DNA of 64,000 nt from an uncultured Collinsella sp. Its GTDB lineage: Bacteria; Actinomycetota; Coriobacteriia; Coriobacteriales; Coriobacteriaceae. The notes below the pieces were generated by a model. It was not told the DNA's origin. It did no database searches and was given only the letters and a program-made list of their open reading frames with translations. Both the position numbers and the translations under genes were made by a program. The stretch is from NCBI GenBank assembly GCA_900541235.1, contig UQIW01000004.1, forward strand, positions 39,855-103,854. The letters are read 5' to 3'. Of the stretch, positions 25,287 through 38,180 are shown piece after piece (position 1 is the first letter of the stretch; each line of letters opens with the position of its first letter).

Positions 25287-28200
25287 GTGACCTACGCATA
25301 CACTGCCACTGAGCGCAAGCGCGTCAGCTTCGGGAAAATCCCGGAGGCCATGGAGCTCCCCAACCTTATCTCTGTTCAAAGGGAATCCTTTGAGCGTTTT
25401 AAGGACGAGGGCCTTCGTGAGGCGTTCAAGGAATCCAGCCCCATCCAGAGCCAGAACCATGTTCTCGAGGTTACCTTCGGCGAGCATCAGTTCGGCGACC
25501 CCGCGCACACCGTCGAGGAGTGCCGCGAGAAGGATATGACCTATCAGGCTCCGCTTCTGACCGACGTCCGTCTCACCAACAAGGAGACCGGCGAGATCAA
25601 GGAGCAGCTCGTCTTTATGGGCGACTTCCCCATGATGACCGATCAGGGCACCTTCATCATCAACGGTACCGAGCGTATCGTCGTCTCGCAGCTCGTCCGC
25701 TCCCCGGGCGTGTACTACAGCTCCGAGATGGATTCGGGCAAGCAGATCTACAAGGCCCAGATCATTCCGTCCCGCGGTGCCTGGCTTGAGTTTGAGGTCG
25801 ACAAGCGCGACCAGCTCATGGTCTCCATCGACCGTAAGCGCAAGCAGAGCGCCACGATGTTCCTGCGCGCCCTTGGCATCGCCGTCACCAACGACGACAT
25901 TATCGAGCTACTCGGCAACTCCGATGTGATCAAGCGCACCCTGGAGCGCGACACCGCCCTCACCCGCGAGGACGCCCTCATCGAGATCTACCGTCGTCTG
26001 CGCCCGGGCGAGCCTCCCACCGTGGACGCTTCCCGCAGCCTGCTCGAGGGTCTGCTCTTCAACCCGCAGCGCTACGACCTGGCCCGCGTCGGTCGTTACA
26101 AGGTCAACAAGAAGCTCAACCTCACCACCGAGGAAGAGGTCACGGTGCTCACCGACGAGGATATCGTCGCGACGCTGCGCTACCTCCTGTCCCTCGCTGC
26201 CGGCGAGCAGGGCTTCAAGGTCGACGACATCGACCACTTTGGCAACCGCCGCATCCGTACCGTCGGCGAGCTCGTCGCCAACCAGTTCCGTATCGGCATG
26301 AGCCGTATGGAGCGCGTCGTCCGTGAGCGCATGAGCTCCCAGGACATCGACGAGATCACCCCGCAGTCGCTCATCAACATCCGCCCGATCGTGGCCTCCA
26401 TCAAGGAGTTCTTCGGCTCCTCTCAGCTCTCGCAGTTCATGGACCAGGCGAACCCCCTGACCGGTCTGACCCACAAGCGCCGTCTGTCCGCACTCGGCCC
26501 TGGTGGTCTTGCCGGCCACAAGTCCGGCTCCAGCCGCCGCACCAACGTGCCGACGGCCGTCCGCGACGTTCACAATTCGCACTACAGCCGCATGTGCCCG
26601 ATCGAGACCCCCGAAGGCCCCAACATCGGCCTGATCGGCTCGCTCGCCCTCTACGCCCGCGTCAACGAGTATGGCTTCATCGAGGCCCCGTTCCGTCGCG
26701 TCGAGAACGGCGTTGCCACCGATCAGATCGACTGGATGACCGCTGACGAGGAAGAGAAGCACGTCATCGCGCCGGCCAACACGCCGCTCGATCCCAAGAC
26801 CAACGAGTTCATCACGACCGATGCCGAGGGTAAGATCGTCCGTCCACACACCGTGATCGCCCGTACCCGCGACTTCGACGGCTCCTTCGGCGCTCCCGCC
26901 GACGTGCCCGTCGAGGACGTCGACTACATGGACGTCTCGCCGCGTCAGATGCTCTCCGTTGCAGCCACGCTGATCCCGTTCCTTGAGCACGACGACGCCA
27001 AGCGTACGCTGATGGGCGCTAACATGCAGCGTCAGGCCGTGCCGCTGGTTCACCCCGCCGCTCCCTATGTCGGTACCGGCATGGAGCGTCGCGCTGCTCT
27101 GGACTCCGGCGAGGTCACCCTGGCCAAGAACGCCGGCGAGGTCATCTTTGCCGACGCCGCCAAGATTATCGTCAAGCATGCCGGCGGCATGGACGAGTAT
27201 CACCTGGCCAAGTACCAGCGCTCCAACCAGTCCACCTGCATCAACCACCGTCCGCTCGTGCGCGTCGGTGACACCGTTGAGCAGGGCGAGCCTCTGGCCG
27301 ACGGTCCTTCGACCGATCACGGCGAGCTCGCACTGGGTCAGAACCTCACCGTGGCCTACATGCCGTGGGAAGGCTTTAACTACGAGGACGGTATCGTCGT
27401 GTCCGAGCGCCTGGTGGCCGAGGACCTGCTGACGACCATCAACATCACCCGTCACGAGATCGACGCCCGCGACACCAAGCTCGGTCCCGAGGAGATCACC
27501 CGCGAGATCCCGAACCTCTCCGAGGACATGCTTGCCAACCTCGACGAGGACGGCATCATCCGCATCGGCGCCGAGGTCGGCCCTGGCGACATCCTGGTCG
27601 GCAAGGTCACGCCTAAGGGCGAGAGCGCTCTGACCGCCGAGGAGCGCCTGCTGCGCGCCATCTTCGGTGCCAAGGCCCACGACGTCCGCGACACCTCCCT
27701 TAAGATGCCTCACGGCGCTTATGGCCGCGTCATCGACGTCGTCCGCTTTAGCCGCGAGAACGGCGACGACCTGGCTCCCGGCGTCAACGAGCAGGTGCGC
27801 GTCTACGTCGCCCAGCGTCGTAAGATTCAGCAGGGCGATAAGATCGCCGGCCGCCACGGCAACAAGGGTGTTATTTGTAACGTTCTGCCGGTCGAGGACA
27901 TGCCCTACATGGCTGACGGTACCCCGATCGACGTCATCCTCAACCCGCTGGGCGTTCCTTCGCGTATGAACGTCGGTCAGCTGCTCGAGTGCCACCTTGG
28001 CTGGGCTGCTGCCTGCGGTTGGGATACCGAGCAGGCCGACTCCGACAAGTACGTCCCCGGTCCGTTCTTCACCGCGACGCCTGTCTTCGACGGCGCCAAG
28101 GAGGACGAGATCGCCGAGGTCATTCGTCGTGCTAACAAGAACATGCTCAACAAGGCCACCGCTGCCTTTGGCGATCACATGCGCCCCGAGTTCGTCACCC

Positions 28201-28778
28201 AGCTTGACGAGCGCGGCAAGACCCGCCTGTTCGACGGCCGCACCGGCGAGGAGTTCCGCGAGCCCATTACCGTGGGTACGTCCTACATCCTCAAGCTCGG
28301 CCACATGGTCGACGACAAGATCCACGCCCGTTCGACCGGCCCTTACAGCCTGGTTACCCAGCAGCCGCTGGGCGGCAAGGCTCAGTTCGGCGGCCAGCGT
28401 TTCGGCGAGATGGAAGTTTGGGCACTGTACGCTTACGGTGCTTCCAACGTCCTGCAGGAGATCCTGACCGTCAAGTCCGACGATACCGTGGGCCGCGTCA
28501 AGACCTACGAGTCCATCGTCAAGGGCGAGAACGTTCCTGTCCCGGGTATCCCCGAGTCCTTCAAGGTTCTCGTCAAGGAGATTCGCTCCCTCGCACTGGA
28601 CATCGAGCCCATGCACGATGCTGACGAGGACGCCTCCGCCCCTGTGACCGCCGAGGAGACCTCTGCTCTCGACGACCTGGCTGCGCTCGCCGGCGTTGAC
28701 GCCGACGTCGAGGCCGAGGATGCCGAGACCGACGAGGCGCCCGAGGCTGTCGCCGCCACGACCACTGATAAGGAGTAG
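25287..28778 (+). CDS. rpoB: DNA-directed RNA polymerase subunit beta
   Basis: 1163 aa, catalytic core subunit. Rifampicin region GSSQLSQFMDQ to THKRRLSALGPGG is intact (Ser401 corresponds to E. coli Ser531). NYEDGIVVSERL and GDKIAGRHGNKG carry active-site acidic and basic residues. Right after GPGGL, residues 409-424 read AGHKSGSSRRTNVPTA where E. coli has eight residues (TRERAGFE), so fork-loop 2 is eight longer. The C-terminal about 50 residues form an acidic, Ala-rich tail. GTG start at 25287 follows AAGGAGG at 10 bases. rpoC starts six bases after the stop. Confidence 0.98.
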   Translation: MTYAYTATERKRVSFGKIPEAMELPNLISVQRESFERFKDEGLREAFKESSPIQSQNHVLEVTFGEHQFGDPAHTVEECREKDMTYQAPLLTDVRLTNKETGEIKEQLVFMGDFPMMTDQGTFIINGTERIVVSQLVRSPGVYYSSEMDSGKQIYKAQIIPSRGAWLEFEVDKRDQLMVSIDRKRKQSATMFLRALGIAVTNDDIIELLGNSDVIKRTLERDTALTREDALIEIYRRLRPGEPPTVDASRSLLEGLLFNPQRYDLARVGRYKVNKKLNLTTEEEVTVLTDEDIVATLRYLLSLAAGEQGFKVDDIDHFGNRRIRTVGELVANQFRIGMSRMERVVRERMSSQDIDEITPQSLINIRPIVASIKEFFGSSQLSQFMDQANPLTGLTHKRRLSALGPGGLAGHKSGSSRRTNVPTAVRDVHNSHYSRMCPIETPEGPNIGLIGSLALYARVNEYGFIEAPFRRVENGVATDQIDWMTADEEEKHVIAPANTPLDPKTNEFITTDAEGKIVRPHTVIARTRDFDGSFGAPADVPVEDVDYMDVSPRQMLSVAATLIPFLEHDDAKRTLMGANMQRQAVPLVHPAAPYVGTGMERRAALDSGEVTLAKNAGEVIFADAAKIIVKHAGGMDEYHLAKYQRSNQSTCINHRPLVRVGDTVEQGEPLADGPSTDHGELALGQNLTVAYMPWEGFNYEDGIVVSERLVAEDLLTTINITRHEIDARDTKLGPEEITREIPNLSEDMLANLDEDGIIRIGAEVGPGDILVGKVTPKGESALTAEERLLRAIFGAKAHDVRDTSLKMPHGAYGRVIDVVRFSRENGDDLAPGVNEQVRVYVAQRRKIQQGDKIAGRHGNKGVICNVLPVEDMPYMADGTPIDVILNPLGVPSRMNVGQLLECHLGWAAACGWDTEQADSDKYVPGPFFTATPVFDGAKEDEIAEVIRRANKNMLNKATAAFGDHMRPEFVTQLDERGKTRLFDGRTGEEFREPITVGTSYILKLGHMVDDKIHARSTGPYSLVTQQPLGGKAQFGGQRFGEMEVWALYAYGASNVLQEILTVKSDDTVGRVKTYESIVKGENVPVPGIPESFKVLVKEIRSLALDIEPMHDADEDASAPVTAEETSALDDLAALAGVDADVEAEDAETDEAPEAVAATTTDKE

Positions 28779-28784
28779 TTGACT

Positions 28785-33260
<4,476 letters not shown>

Positions 33261-33286
33261 TTTCCTAGTGCGTTAACCGCCCTTCC

Positions 33287-33324
33287 AAAGACCCGTTTCC
33301 CAACAGGGAAGCGGGTCTTTTTTT
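33287..33324 (+). terminator. Terminator of rpoB-rpoC
   Basis: A perfect 15-bp stem AAAGACCCGTTTCCC (33287-33301) with GGGAAGCGGGTCTTT (33306-33320; one mismatch) and a long T run. Strong intrinsic terminator, followed by palindromic element 2. Confidence 0.93.
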
Positions 33325-33354
33325 GGTGAGGAACGTTGCCCCGACGAGCACGTC

Positions 33355-33493
33355 GGATTCCCGGACCGGGCCGCCCGCTGTTTAAGTTTGTCGCGAGTTC
33401 CGCACGCAAAGGAAAGCATTTAATGTGCTTTCCGTCTTGCGCAGGACTGTAGAGCAGCAAACTTAAACAGCGGGCCGCCCGGTCCGGGAATCC
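33355..33493. repeat. Palindromic element 2, upstream of rpsL
   Basis: Arms 33355-33390 and 33458-33493 match at 35 of 36 positions. The core 33391-33457 contains TTCCGCACG, hairpin GGAAAGCA(T)/GTGCTTTCC with a TTAA loop, CGCAA/TTGCG, CAGGACT and GAGCAG. The core is identical to that of element 3 (50661-50727) except one base (T at 33419, C at 50689), whereas the arms beyond TTAAGTTTG are unrelated. It lies between the rpoC terminator and the rpsL promoter, so it is probably not the rpoC terminator itself. Confidence 0.85.
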
Positions 33494-33553
33494 ACCCCCG
33501 CGCACAGAAAGGGATTCCTTTTGTGTAGGCTTTGCGGAAATGTGCCAATTTTG

Positions 33554-33572
33554 GGATACGCCCGGCGGCGTG
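33554..33572 (+). promoter_or_regulatory. Shared motif upstream of rpsL
   Basis: GGATACGCCCGGCGGCGTG. Closely similar sequences lie upstream of rplC (50822-50840) and rplB (52687-52705). It sits directly 5' of the rpsL -35. Confidence 0.5.
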
Positions 33573-33577
33573 GTCTG

Positions 33578-33606
33578 TTGACGGCACAGCTAACGCCACG
33601 TATCCT
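33578..33606 (+). promoter_or_regulatory. rpsL operon promoter
   Basis: -35 TTGACG (33578-33583), a 17-base spacer and -10 TATCCT (33601-33606), about 95 bases before rpsL. Confidence 0.75.
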
Positions 33607-33699
33607 ATCGAACTGCGTGTTTCGTAGGGGGATGCTGACCCCTCGATTCAAGCCGTTGCACTTTACAGAAAGCTGGAATCATTCGAGAAGGAGTACGCT

Positions 33700-34077
33700 T
33701 TGCCTACTATTAACCAGCTGGTTCGCCAGGGCCGTCGTTCCGTGCCCAAGAAGTCCAAGAACGCTGCTCTGCAGCACAACTCCCAGAAGCGCGGCGTGTG
33801 CACCCGCGTCTTCACCACGAGCCCCAAGAAGCCGAACTCGGCTCTTCGTAAGGTTGCCCGTGTTCGCCTTGTCAACGGCATCGAAGTTACTGCTTACATC
33901 CCGGGTGAGGGCCACAACCTGCAGGAGCACTCCATCGTGCTCGTCCGCGGCGGTCGTGTCCGTGACCTCCCTGGTGTCCGTTATCACGTCATCCGTGGCG
34001 CCTACGACGCTGCTCCGGTCCAGAACCGTATGCAGGCCCGTTCCAAGTACGGTGCTAAGCGCCCCAAGGCTAAATAA
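33700..34077 (+). CDS. rpsL: 30S ribosomal protein S12
   Basis: 125 aa; decoding-centre protein. TINQLVRQGRR start, TSPKKPNSALRK (Lys of streptomycin-resistance site 43 region) and GGRVRDLPGVRYH (site 88 region) are wild-type-like. The start is TTG at 33700, six bases after AAGGAG; the family start PTINQL fixes it. First gene of rpsL-rpsG-fusA-rpsJ. Confidence 0.97.
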   Translation: MPTINQLVRQGRRSVPKKSKNAALQHNSQKRGVCTRVFTTSPKKPNSALRKVARVRLVNGIEVTAYIPGEGHNLQEHSIVLVRGGRVRDLPGVRYHVIRGAYDAAPVQNRMQARSKYGAKRPKAK

Positions 34078-34102
34078 GCCAGATAACGTTTTGATACTTT
34101 CG

Positions 34103-34128
34103 CCGTGTGCCGCCTAAGGGCCGCACGG
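34103..34128 (+). promoter_or_regulatory. rpsL-rpsG intercistronic hairpin
   Basis: CCGTGTG pairs with CGCACGG around an inner CCT/AGG pairing in the 73-base gap between S12 and S7. In E. coli this gap is where S7 binds to repress the str operon; an equivalent role here is analogy only. Confidence 0.35.
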
Positions 34129-34150
34129 TAGACACTTAAGGAGATTTCAC

Positions 34151-34624
34151 ATGCCGCGTCGTGCAGCAGCTAATCGTCGTGAGGTTCAGCCTGACGCCGT
34201 TTACAACAACCGCCTGGTGACTCAGCTCATCAACAAGGTCCTTCTTGACGGCAAGAAGGCCACCGCTGAGCGCATCGTTTACACCGCTTTCGAGATCGTT
34301 GCCGAGAAGTCCGAGGGTGGCGACGCTCTCGCTACCTTCAAGAAGGCTATGGACAACGTCAAGCCCACGCTCGAGGTTAAGCCCAAGCGTGTCGGTGGCG
34401 CTACCTATCAGGTCCCGATGGAGGTCAACTCCCGTCGTTCCACCGCTCTGGGCATCCGCTGGATCGTCAACTTCTCCCGCGCTCGCAAGGAGAAGACCAT
34501 GGCCGAGCGTCTCGCCAACGAGATCCTCGACGCTTCCAACGGCCTGGGCGCTTCCGTCAAGAAGCGTGAGGACGTCTTCAAGATGGCCGAGGCCAACCGC
34601 GCGTTCTCTCACTATCGTTGGTAA
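34151..34624 (+). CDS. rpsG: 30S ribosomal protein S7
   Basis: 157 aa, primary 16S rRNA-binding protein of the 30S head. Typical PRRAAANRREVQPDAVYNNRLVTQLINKVLLDGKK start, RVGGATYQVPMEVNSRR and ANRAFSHYRW end. AAGGAG precedes the ATG. fusA follows 19 bases downstream. Confidence 0.97.
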   Translation: MPRRAAANRREVQPDAVYNNRLVTQLINKVLLDGKKATAERIVYTAFEIVAEKSEGGDALATFKKAMDNVKPTLEVKPKRVGGATYQVPMEVNSRRSTALGIRWIVNFSRARKEKTMAERLANEILDASNGLGASVKKREDVFKMAEANRAFSHYRW

Positions 34625-34643
34625 GTTAAGGTAAGGAACTAAC

Positions 34644-36743
34644 ATGGCTAAGCCTAAGTACAAGCTTTCCGATACCCGTAACATCGGCATCATGGCTCAC
34701 ATCGATGCCGGTAAGACCACCACGACCGAGCGTATTCTTTACTACACCGGTAAGACCCACAAGATCGGTGAGGTCCATGAGGGCGCTGCCACCATGGACT
34801 GGATGGTTCAGGAGCAGGAGCGCGGCGTAACCATTACCTCCGCTGCTACCACCTGCTTCTGGAACAAGGACGGTAAGGACTACCGCATCCAGATCATCGA
34901 CACCCCGGGCCACGTTGACTTCACCGCCGAGGTCGAGCGCTGCCTGCGCGTCCTCGATGGCGCTGTCGCCGTCTTCGACGCCGTTGCCGGCGTTCAGCCC
35001 CAGTCTGAGACCGTTTGGCGTCAGGCTTCTACCTTCAACGTCCCCCGCATCGCCTTCATCAACAAGTATGACCGCGTGGGCGCTGACTTCTTCAACGCTA
35101 TCGAGACCATGAAGGATCGTCTCGATGCTAACGCCGTGGCCGCTCAGGTCCCGATGGGCGCCGAGGACAACTTCTGGGGCGTCATCGACCTGGTCACCAT
35201 GACTGCATGGGACTTCAAGGCCGACGAGAAGGGTATGACCTACCCCGAGCCGATGGACGAGATCCCGGCTGAGTTTGCCGACATCGCTGCCACCAAGCGC
35301 GAGGAGCTCCTTGACGCTGCTGCCAGCTTTGACGACGAGCTCATGGAGAAGATCCTCATGGAGGAGGACTTCACCGTCGAGGAGCTCAAGGCTGCTCTGC
35401 GCAAGGGCGTTCTGGCCAACGAGCTCAACCTCGTCTTCGTGGGTTCCGCCTACAAGAACAAGGGCGTTCAGGAGCTGCTCGACGCTGTCGTCGACTACCT
35501 GCCCAGCCCGCTCGACGTCGAGGCCGTCACCGGTACCGATCCGGACACCGGCGAGGAGATTCAGCGTCATCCTTCCTTCGACGAGCCCTTCTCCGGCCTG
35601 GTCTTCAAGATCATGACCGACCCGTTCGTCGGTAAGCTCACCTATGTCCGCGTTTACTCCGGCCGCGCCGAGTCCGGCTCCTACGTGGTCAACGCTTCCA
35701 ACGGTCAGCGCGAGCGCCTCGGCCGCATCCTCGAGATGAACGCCGCCGAGCGTATCGACCGTGACGACGCTGCCGCTGGCGACATCGTCGCTTGCGTCGG
35801 CTTCAAGAACTCCACCACCGGTGACACCCTGTGCGCCGAGGGCAAGGAGATCGTCCTCGAGAAGATCGAGTTCGCTAAGCCCGTTATCGACGTTGCCATC
35901 GAGCCCAAGACCAAGGCCGAGCAGGACAAGATGTCCCTGGCTCTGACCAAGCTCGCCGAGGAGGACCCGACCTTCCAGGTGTCCACCAACCACGAGACCG
36001 GCCAGACCATTATCGCCGGCATGGGCGAGCTGCACCTCGAGATCATCGTCGACCGTCTGCTCCGCGAGTTCAAGGTTGACGCTAACGTTGGTAAGCCCCA
36101 GGTTGCCTACCGCGAGACCGCTGGTCACGACGTCGAGAAGGCTGAGGGCAAGTTCGTCCGTCAGTCCGGTGGTCGCGGTCAGTACGGCCACGCCGTCATC
36201 AAGCTCGAGAAGATGGAGGAGGGCTTCGGCTACGAGTTCGTCAACGCTATCGTCGGCGGCGTCGTGCCCAAAGAGTACATCCCGTCCATCGACAAGGGCA
36301 TCCAGGAGGCCCTGAACACCGGTGTTATCGCCGGCTTCCCGGTCCTCGACGTTAAGGTCACCCTGTTCGACGGTTCTTACCACGAGGTCGACTCCTCCGA
36401 GGCCGCCTTCAAGATCGCCGGTTCCATGGCTATCAAGGACGCCCTCAAGAAGTCCGATCCGCAGCTGCTCGAGCCGATCATGGCTGTCGAGGTCGAGACC
36501 CCCGAGCAGTACATGGGCGACGTTATGGGCAACCTCTCCGGTCGCCGCGGCAAGATCGAGGGCATGGAGGATCGCAAGAACAGCAAGCTCATCCGTGCCA
36601 AGGTGCCGCTGGGCGAGATGTTCGGTTACGCTACCGACCTTCGCTCCCAGACCCAGGGCCGTGCATCCTACACGATGCAGTTCGACTCTTATGAGCCCGC
36701 GCCCAAGTCCATCGTGGACGAGGTCATGAGCAAGAACGCCTAA
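34644..36743 (+). CDS. fusA: Elongation factor G
   Basis: 699-aa translocation GTPase. G1 AHIDAGKTTTTERIL, switch RGVTITSAATT, G3 DTPGHVDFTAEVER and G4 NKYD (instead of the usual NKMD) are at the N-terminus. Domain IV FVRQSGGRGQYGHAVIKLE and the C-terminal domain V are complete. The ATG is preceded by AAGGA. In most bacteria tuf follows; here rpsJ follows after 60 bases and no tuf is in the window. Confidence 0.97.
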   Translation: MAKPKYKLSDTRNIGIMAHIDAGKTTTTERILYYTGKTHKIGEVHEGAATMDWMVQEQERGVTITSAATTCFWNKDGKDYRIQIIDTPGHVDFTAEVERCLRVLDGAVAVFDAVAGVQPQSETVWRQASTFNVPRIAFINKYDRVGADFFNAIETMKDRLDANAVAAQVPMGAEDNFWGVIDLVTMTAWDFKADEKGMTYPEPMDEIPAEFADIAATKREELLDAAASFDDELMEKILMEEDFTVEELKAALRKGVLANELNLVFVGSAYKNKGVQELLDAVVDYLPSPLDVEAVTGTDPDTGEEIQRHPSFDEPFSGLVFKIMTDPFVGKLTYVRVYSGRAESGSYVVNASNGQRERLGRILEMNAAERIDRDDAAAGDIVACVGFKNSTTGDTLCAEGKEIVLEKIEFAKPVIDVAIEPKTKAEQDKMSLALTKLAEEDPTFQVSTNHETGQTIIAGMGELHLEIIVDRLLREFKVDANVGKPQVAYRETAGHDVEKAEGKFVRQSGGRGQYGHAVIKLEKMEEGFGYEFVNAIVGGVVPKEYIPSIDKGIQEALNTGVIAGFPVLDVKVTLFDGSYHEVDSSEAAFKIAGSMAIKDALKKSDPQLLEPIMAVEVETPEQYMGDVMGNLSGRRGKIEGMEDRKNSKLIRAKVPLGEMFGYATDLRSQTQGRASYTMQFDSYEPAPKSIVDEVMSKNA

Positions 36744-36803
36744 GTTCGAGCTCCCTGTTACGTAATCCGCGAGAACATCTCTCGCACTCTTTGGAGGTTT
36801 AAG

Positions 36804-37112
36804 TTGGCTACCCAGAAGATCCGCATTCGCCTCAAGGGCTATGATCACGAGGTCGTCGATCAGTCCGCGAAGCTCATCGTCGAGACCGCTCAGAAGACCG
36901 GCGCTCGCGTTTCCGGTCCTGTCCCCCTGCCCACCGAGCGCAACCTGTACACGGTTATCCGCTCGCCGCACATCAACAAGGACTCCCGTGAGCAGTTCGA
37001 GATGCGCACCCACAAGCGCCTCATCGACATCCTCGACCCCACCTCGGGCACCGTTGATTCGCTCATGCGTCTCGACCTCCCCGCTGGCGTCGACATCGAC
37101 ATCAAGCTCTAA
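36804..37112 (+). CDS. rpsJ: 30S ribosomal protein S10
   Basis: 102 aa; 30S head protein, also the NusE antitermination partner of NusB. QKIRIRLKGYDHEVVDQSA, GPVPLPTERNLYTVIRSPHINKDSREQFE are typical. The start is TTG at 36804 behind GGAGG. S10 normally heads the operon continuing with rplC; here a terminator follows and rplC is 14 kb away. Confidence 0.97.
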   Translation: MATQKIRIRLKGYDHEVVDQSAKLIVETAQKTGARVSGPVPLPTERNLYTVIRSPHINKDSREQFEMRTHKRLIDILDPTSGTVDSLMRLDLPAGVDIDIKL

Positions 37113-37131
37113 GCGATATCGCTCATAGCTT

Positions 37132-37169
37132 AAAGGGCCCCGCTGCCGTAACGGCAGTGGGGCCCTTTT
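37132..37169 (+). terminator. Terminator of the rpsL-rpsJ operon
   Basis: AAAGGGCCCCGCTGCCGT pairs with ACGGCAGTGGGGCCCTTTT (one mismatch), followed by T-rich sequence. Strong. Confidence 0.93.
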
Positions 37170-37227
37170 GTTTTGAATGATGGTTTGGACTGCGGGGTAA
37201 TGCTGCCGAGTAGGTGGTTGCGGCGCC

Positions 37228-38004
37228 CTATTCGCTCATGGGACGCAGCGATGCCTCCTCAAAATGGAAAGATCGAAAGCCGTCTTCCGTTTCGATGCAC
37301 GCGCGACCAAAGCCATCGACCGTTTTAAAGATGCCACGCGCCAGCTCGTCACCGACAGGGGAACGGGCGATAACGGTTTCCCCTATCCAATTGAGGTGAG
37401 CTACATAATCATCGTGGACGGGCGCGAGCGGTCCGGCGTCTTCTTCCATGGCGTTGAGGCGTTCTGCCCACGCATCTACAGCGTTCACGACTGCGTGATA
37501 GACCTGTTTGAGTAGCACATCGACGGCGGGAACGTTCTCGTTGAGATACGAGAGACCGATTGCGGGCAGGCCGCCATCGGGAACCTCCGCGGGCACATAG
37601 TTCACGTTGACGCCGATGCCACAGACCGCAAAGGGGCTGCCATCGTTATCGCGTGCGGCCTCGACCAGAATGCCGCCGAGTTTGCGTCCACTCGCGACCA
37701 GGTCGTTGGGCCATTTGAGGCCAATCTCGTTTGCAAGACCCTGCTTTTCGAGTGCTTCGAGCACCGCTAGGCCGCTGACAGCGGCAAGACCAGAGTACTT
37801 TGCGGGATTAACGCATGGACGCAGGACAATCGAAAGCAATAGGTTGCCGGCGGTTGAGTCCCACTTGTGCCCGCGCCGACCGCGTCCTGCTGTCTGAGCC
37901 CGGGCGGCAAGTCCTGTGCCGTGCGGCGCCCCCTGTTTTCCTGCTTCGAGCAGGTCATCGTTGGTCGATCCGGTTACGTCGACCACTGTTAAACGTAAAT
38001 CCAT
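37228..38004 (-). CDS. birA: Biotin-[acetyl-CoA-carboxylase] ligase (no HTH domain)
   Basis: 258 aa. Activates biotin with ATP and attaches it to the BCCP lysine. Motifs: TGSTNDDLLE, AQTAGRGRRGHKWDS (biotinyl-AMP loop) and LKWPNDLVASGRKLGGILVE with the catalytic Lys. It lacks the N-terminal winged helix of repressor-type BirA, so it should be a plain ligase. It is transcribed divergently from the fatty-acid operon that encodes its substrate AccB and probably shares its control region. AGGAGGT precedes the ATG. Confidence 0.93.
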   Translation of the reverse strand: MDLRLTVVDVTGSTNDDLLEAGKQGAPHGTGLAARAQTAGRGRRGHKWDSTAGNLLLSIVLRPCVNPAKYSGLAAVSGLAVLEALEKQGLANEIGLKWPNDLVASGRKLGGILVEAARDNDGSPFAVCGIGVNVNYVPAEVPDGGLPAIGLSYLNENVPAVDVLLKQVYHAVVNAVDAWAERLNAMEEDAGPLAPVHDDYVAHLNWIGETVIARSPVGDELARGIFKTVDGFGRACIETEDGFRSFHFEEASLRPMSE

Positions 38005-38105
38005 AACAGCTGGTACCTCCTAAGGTAATAAGGCAATCGCGTAATGGTGTCGAGAGATAGACACAATGTGAAGCCTTTGTCGCATTTGGACAATTTAATG
38101 TTAAC

Positions 38106-38163
38106 ACGTCAACAAAGACTGAAATGCGTTATCCTCTCTTGGTCGATGTAAATACGTCAACAA
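38106..38163. promoter_or_regulatory. birA-fabH control region with direct repeats
   Basis: ACGTCAACAA occurs at 38106-38115 and 38154-38163, 48 bases apart, bracketing a possible fabH -10 (TATCCT, 38130-38135). Read on the minus strand the repeats start with TTGACGT. They may be operator sites for a fatty-acid regulator; none is encoded nearby. Confidence 0.4.
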
Positions 38164-38180
38164 CTCAAAGGAGGTTAGTG

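Noticed and set aside
26508..26555. Fork-loop 2 insertion as a double frameshift or sequencing error
   Set aside because: Reading frame and codon preference are normal through the segment and the extra length is exactly 24 bases; no compensating shift restores RERAG in another frame.
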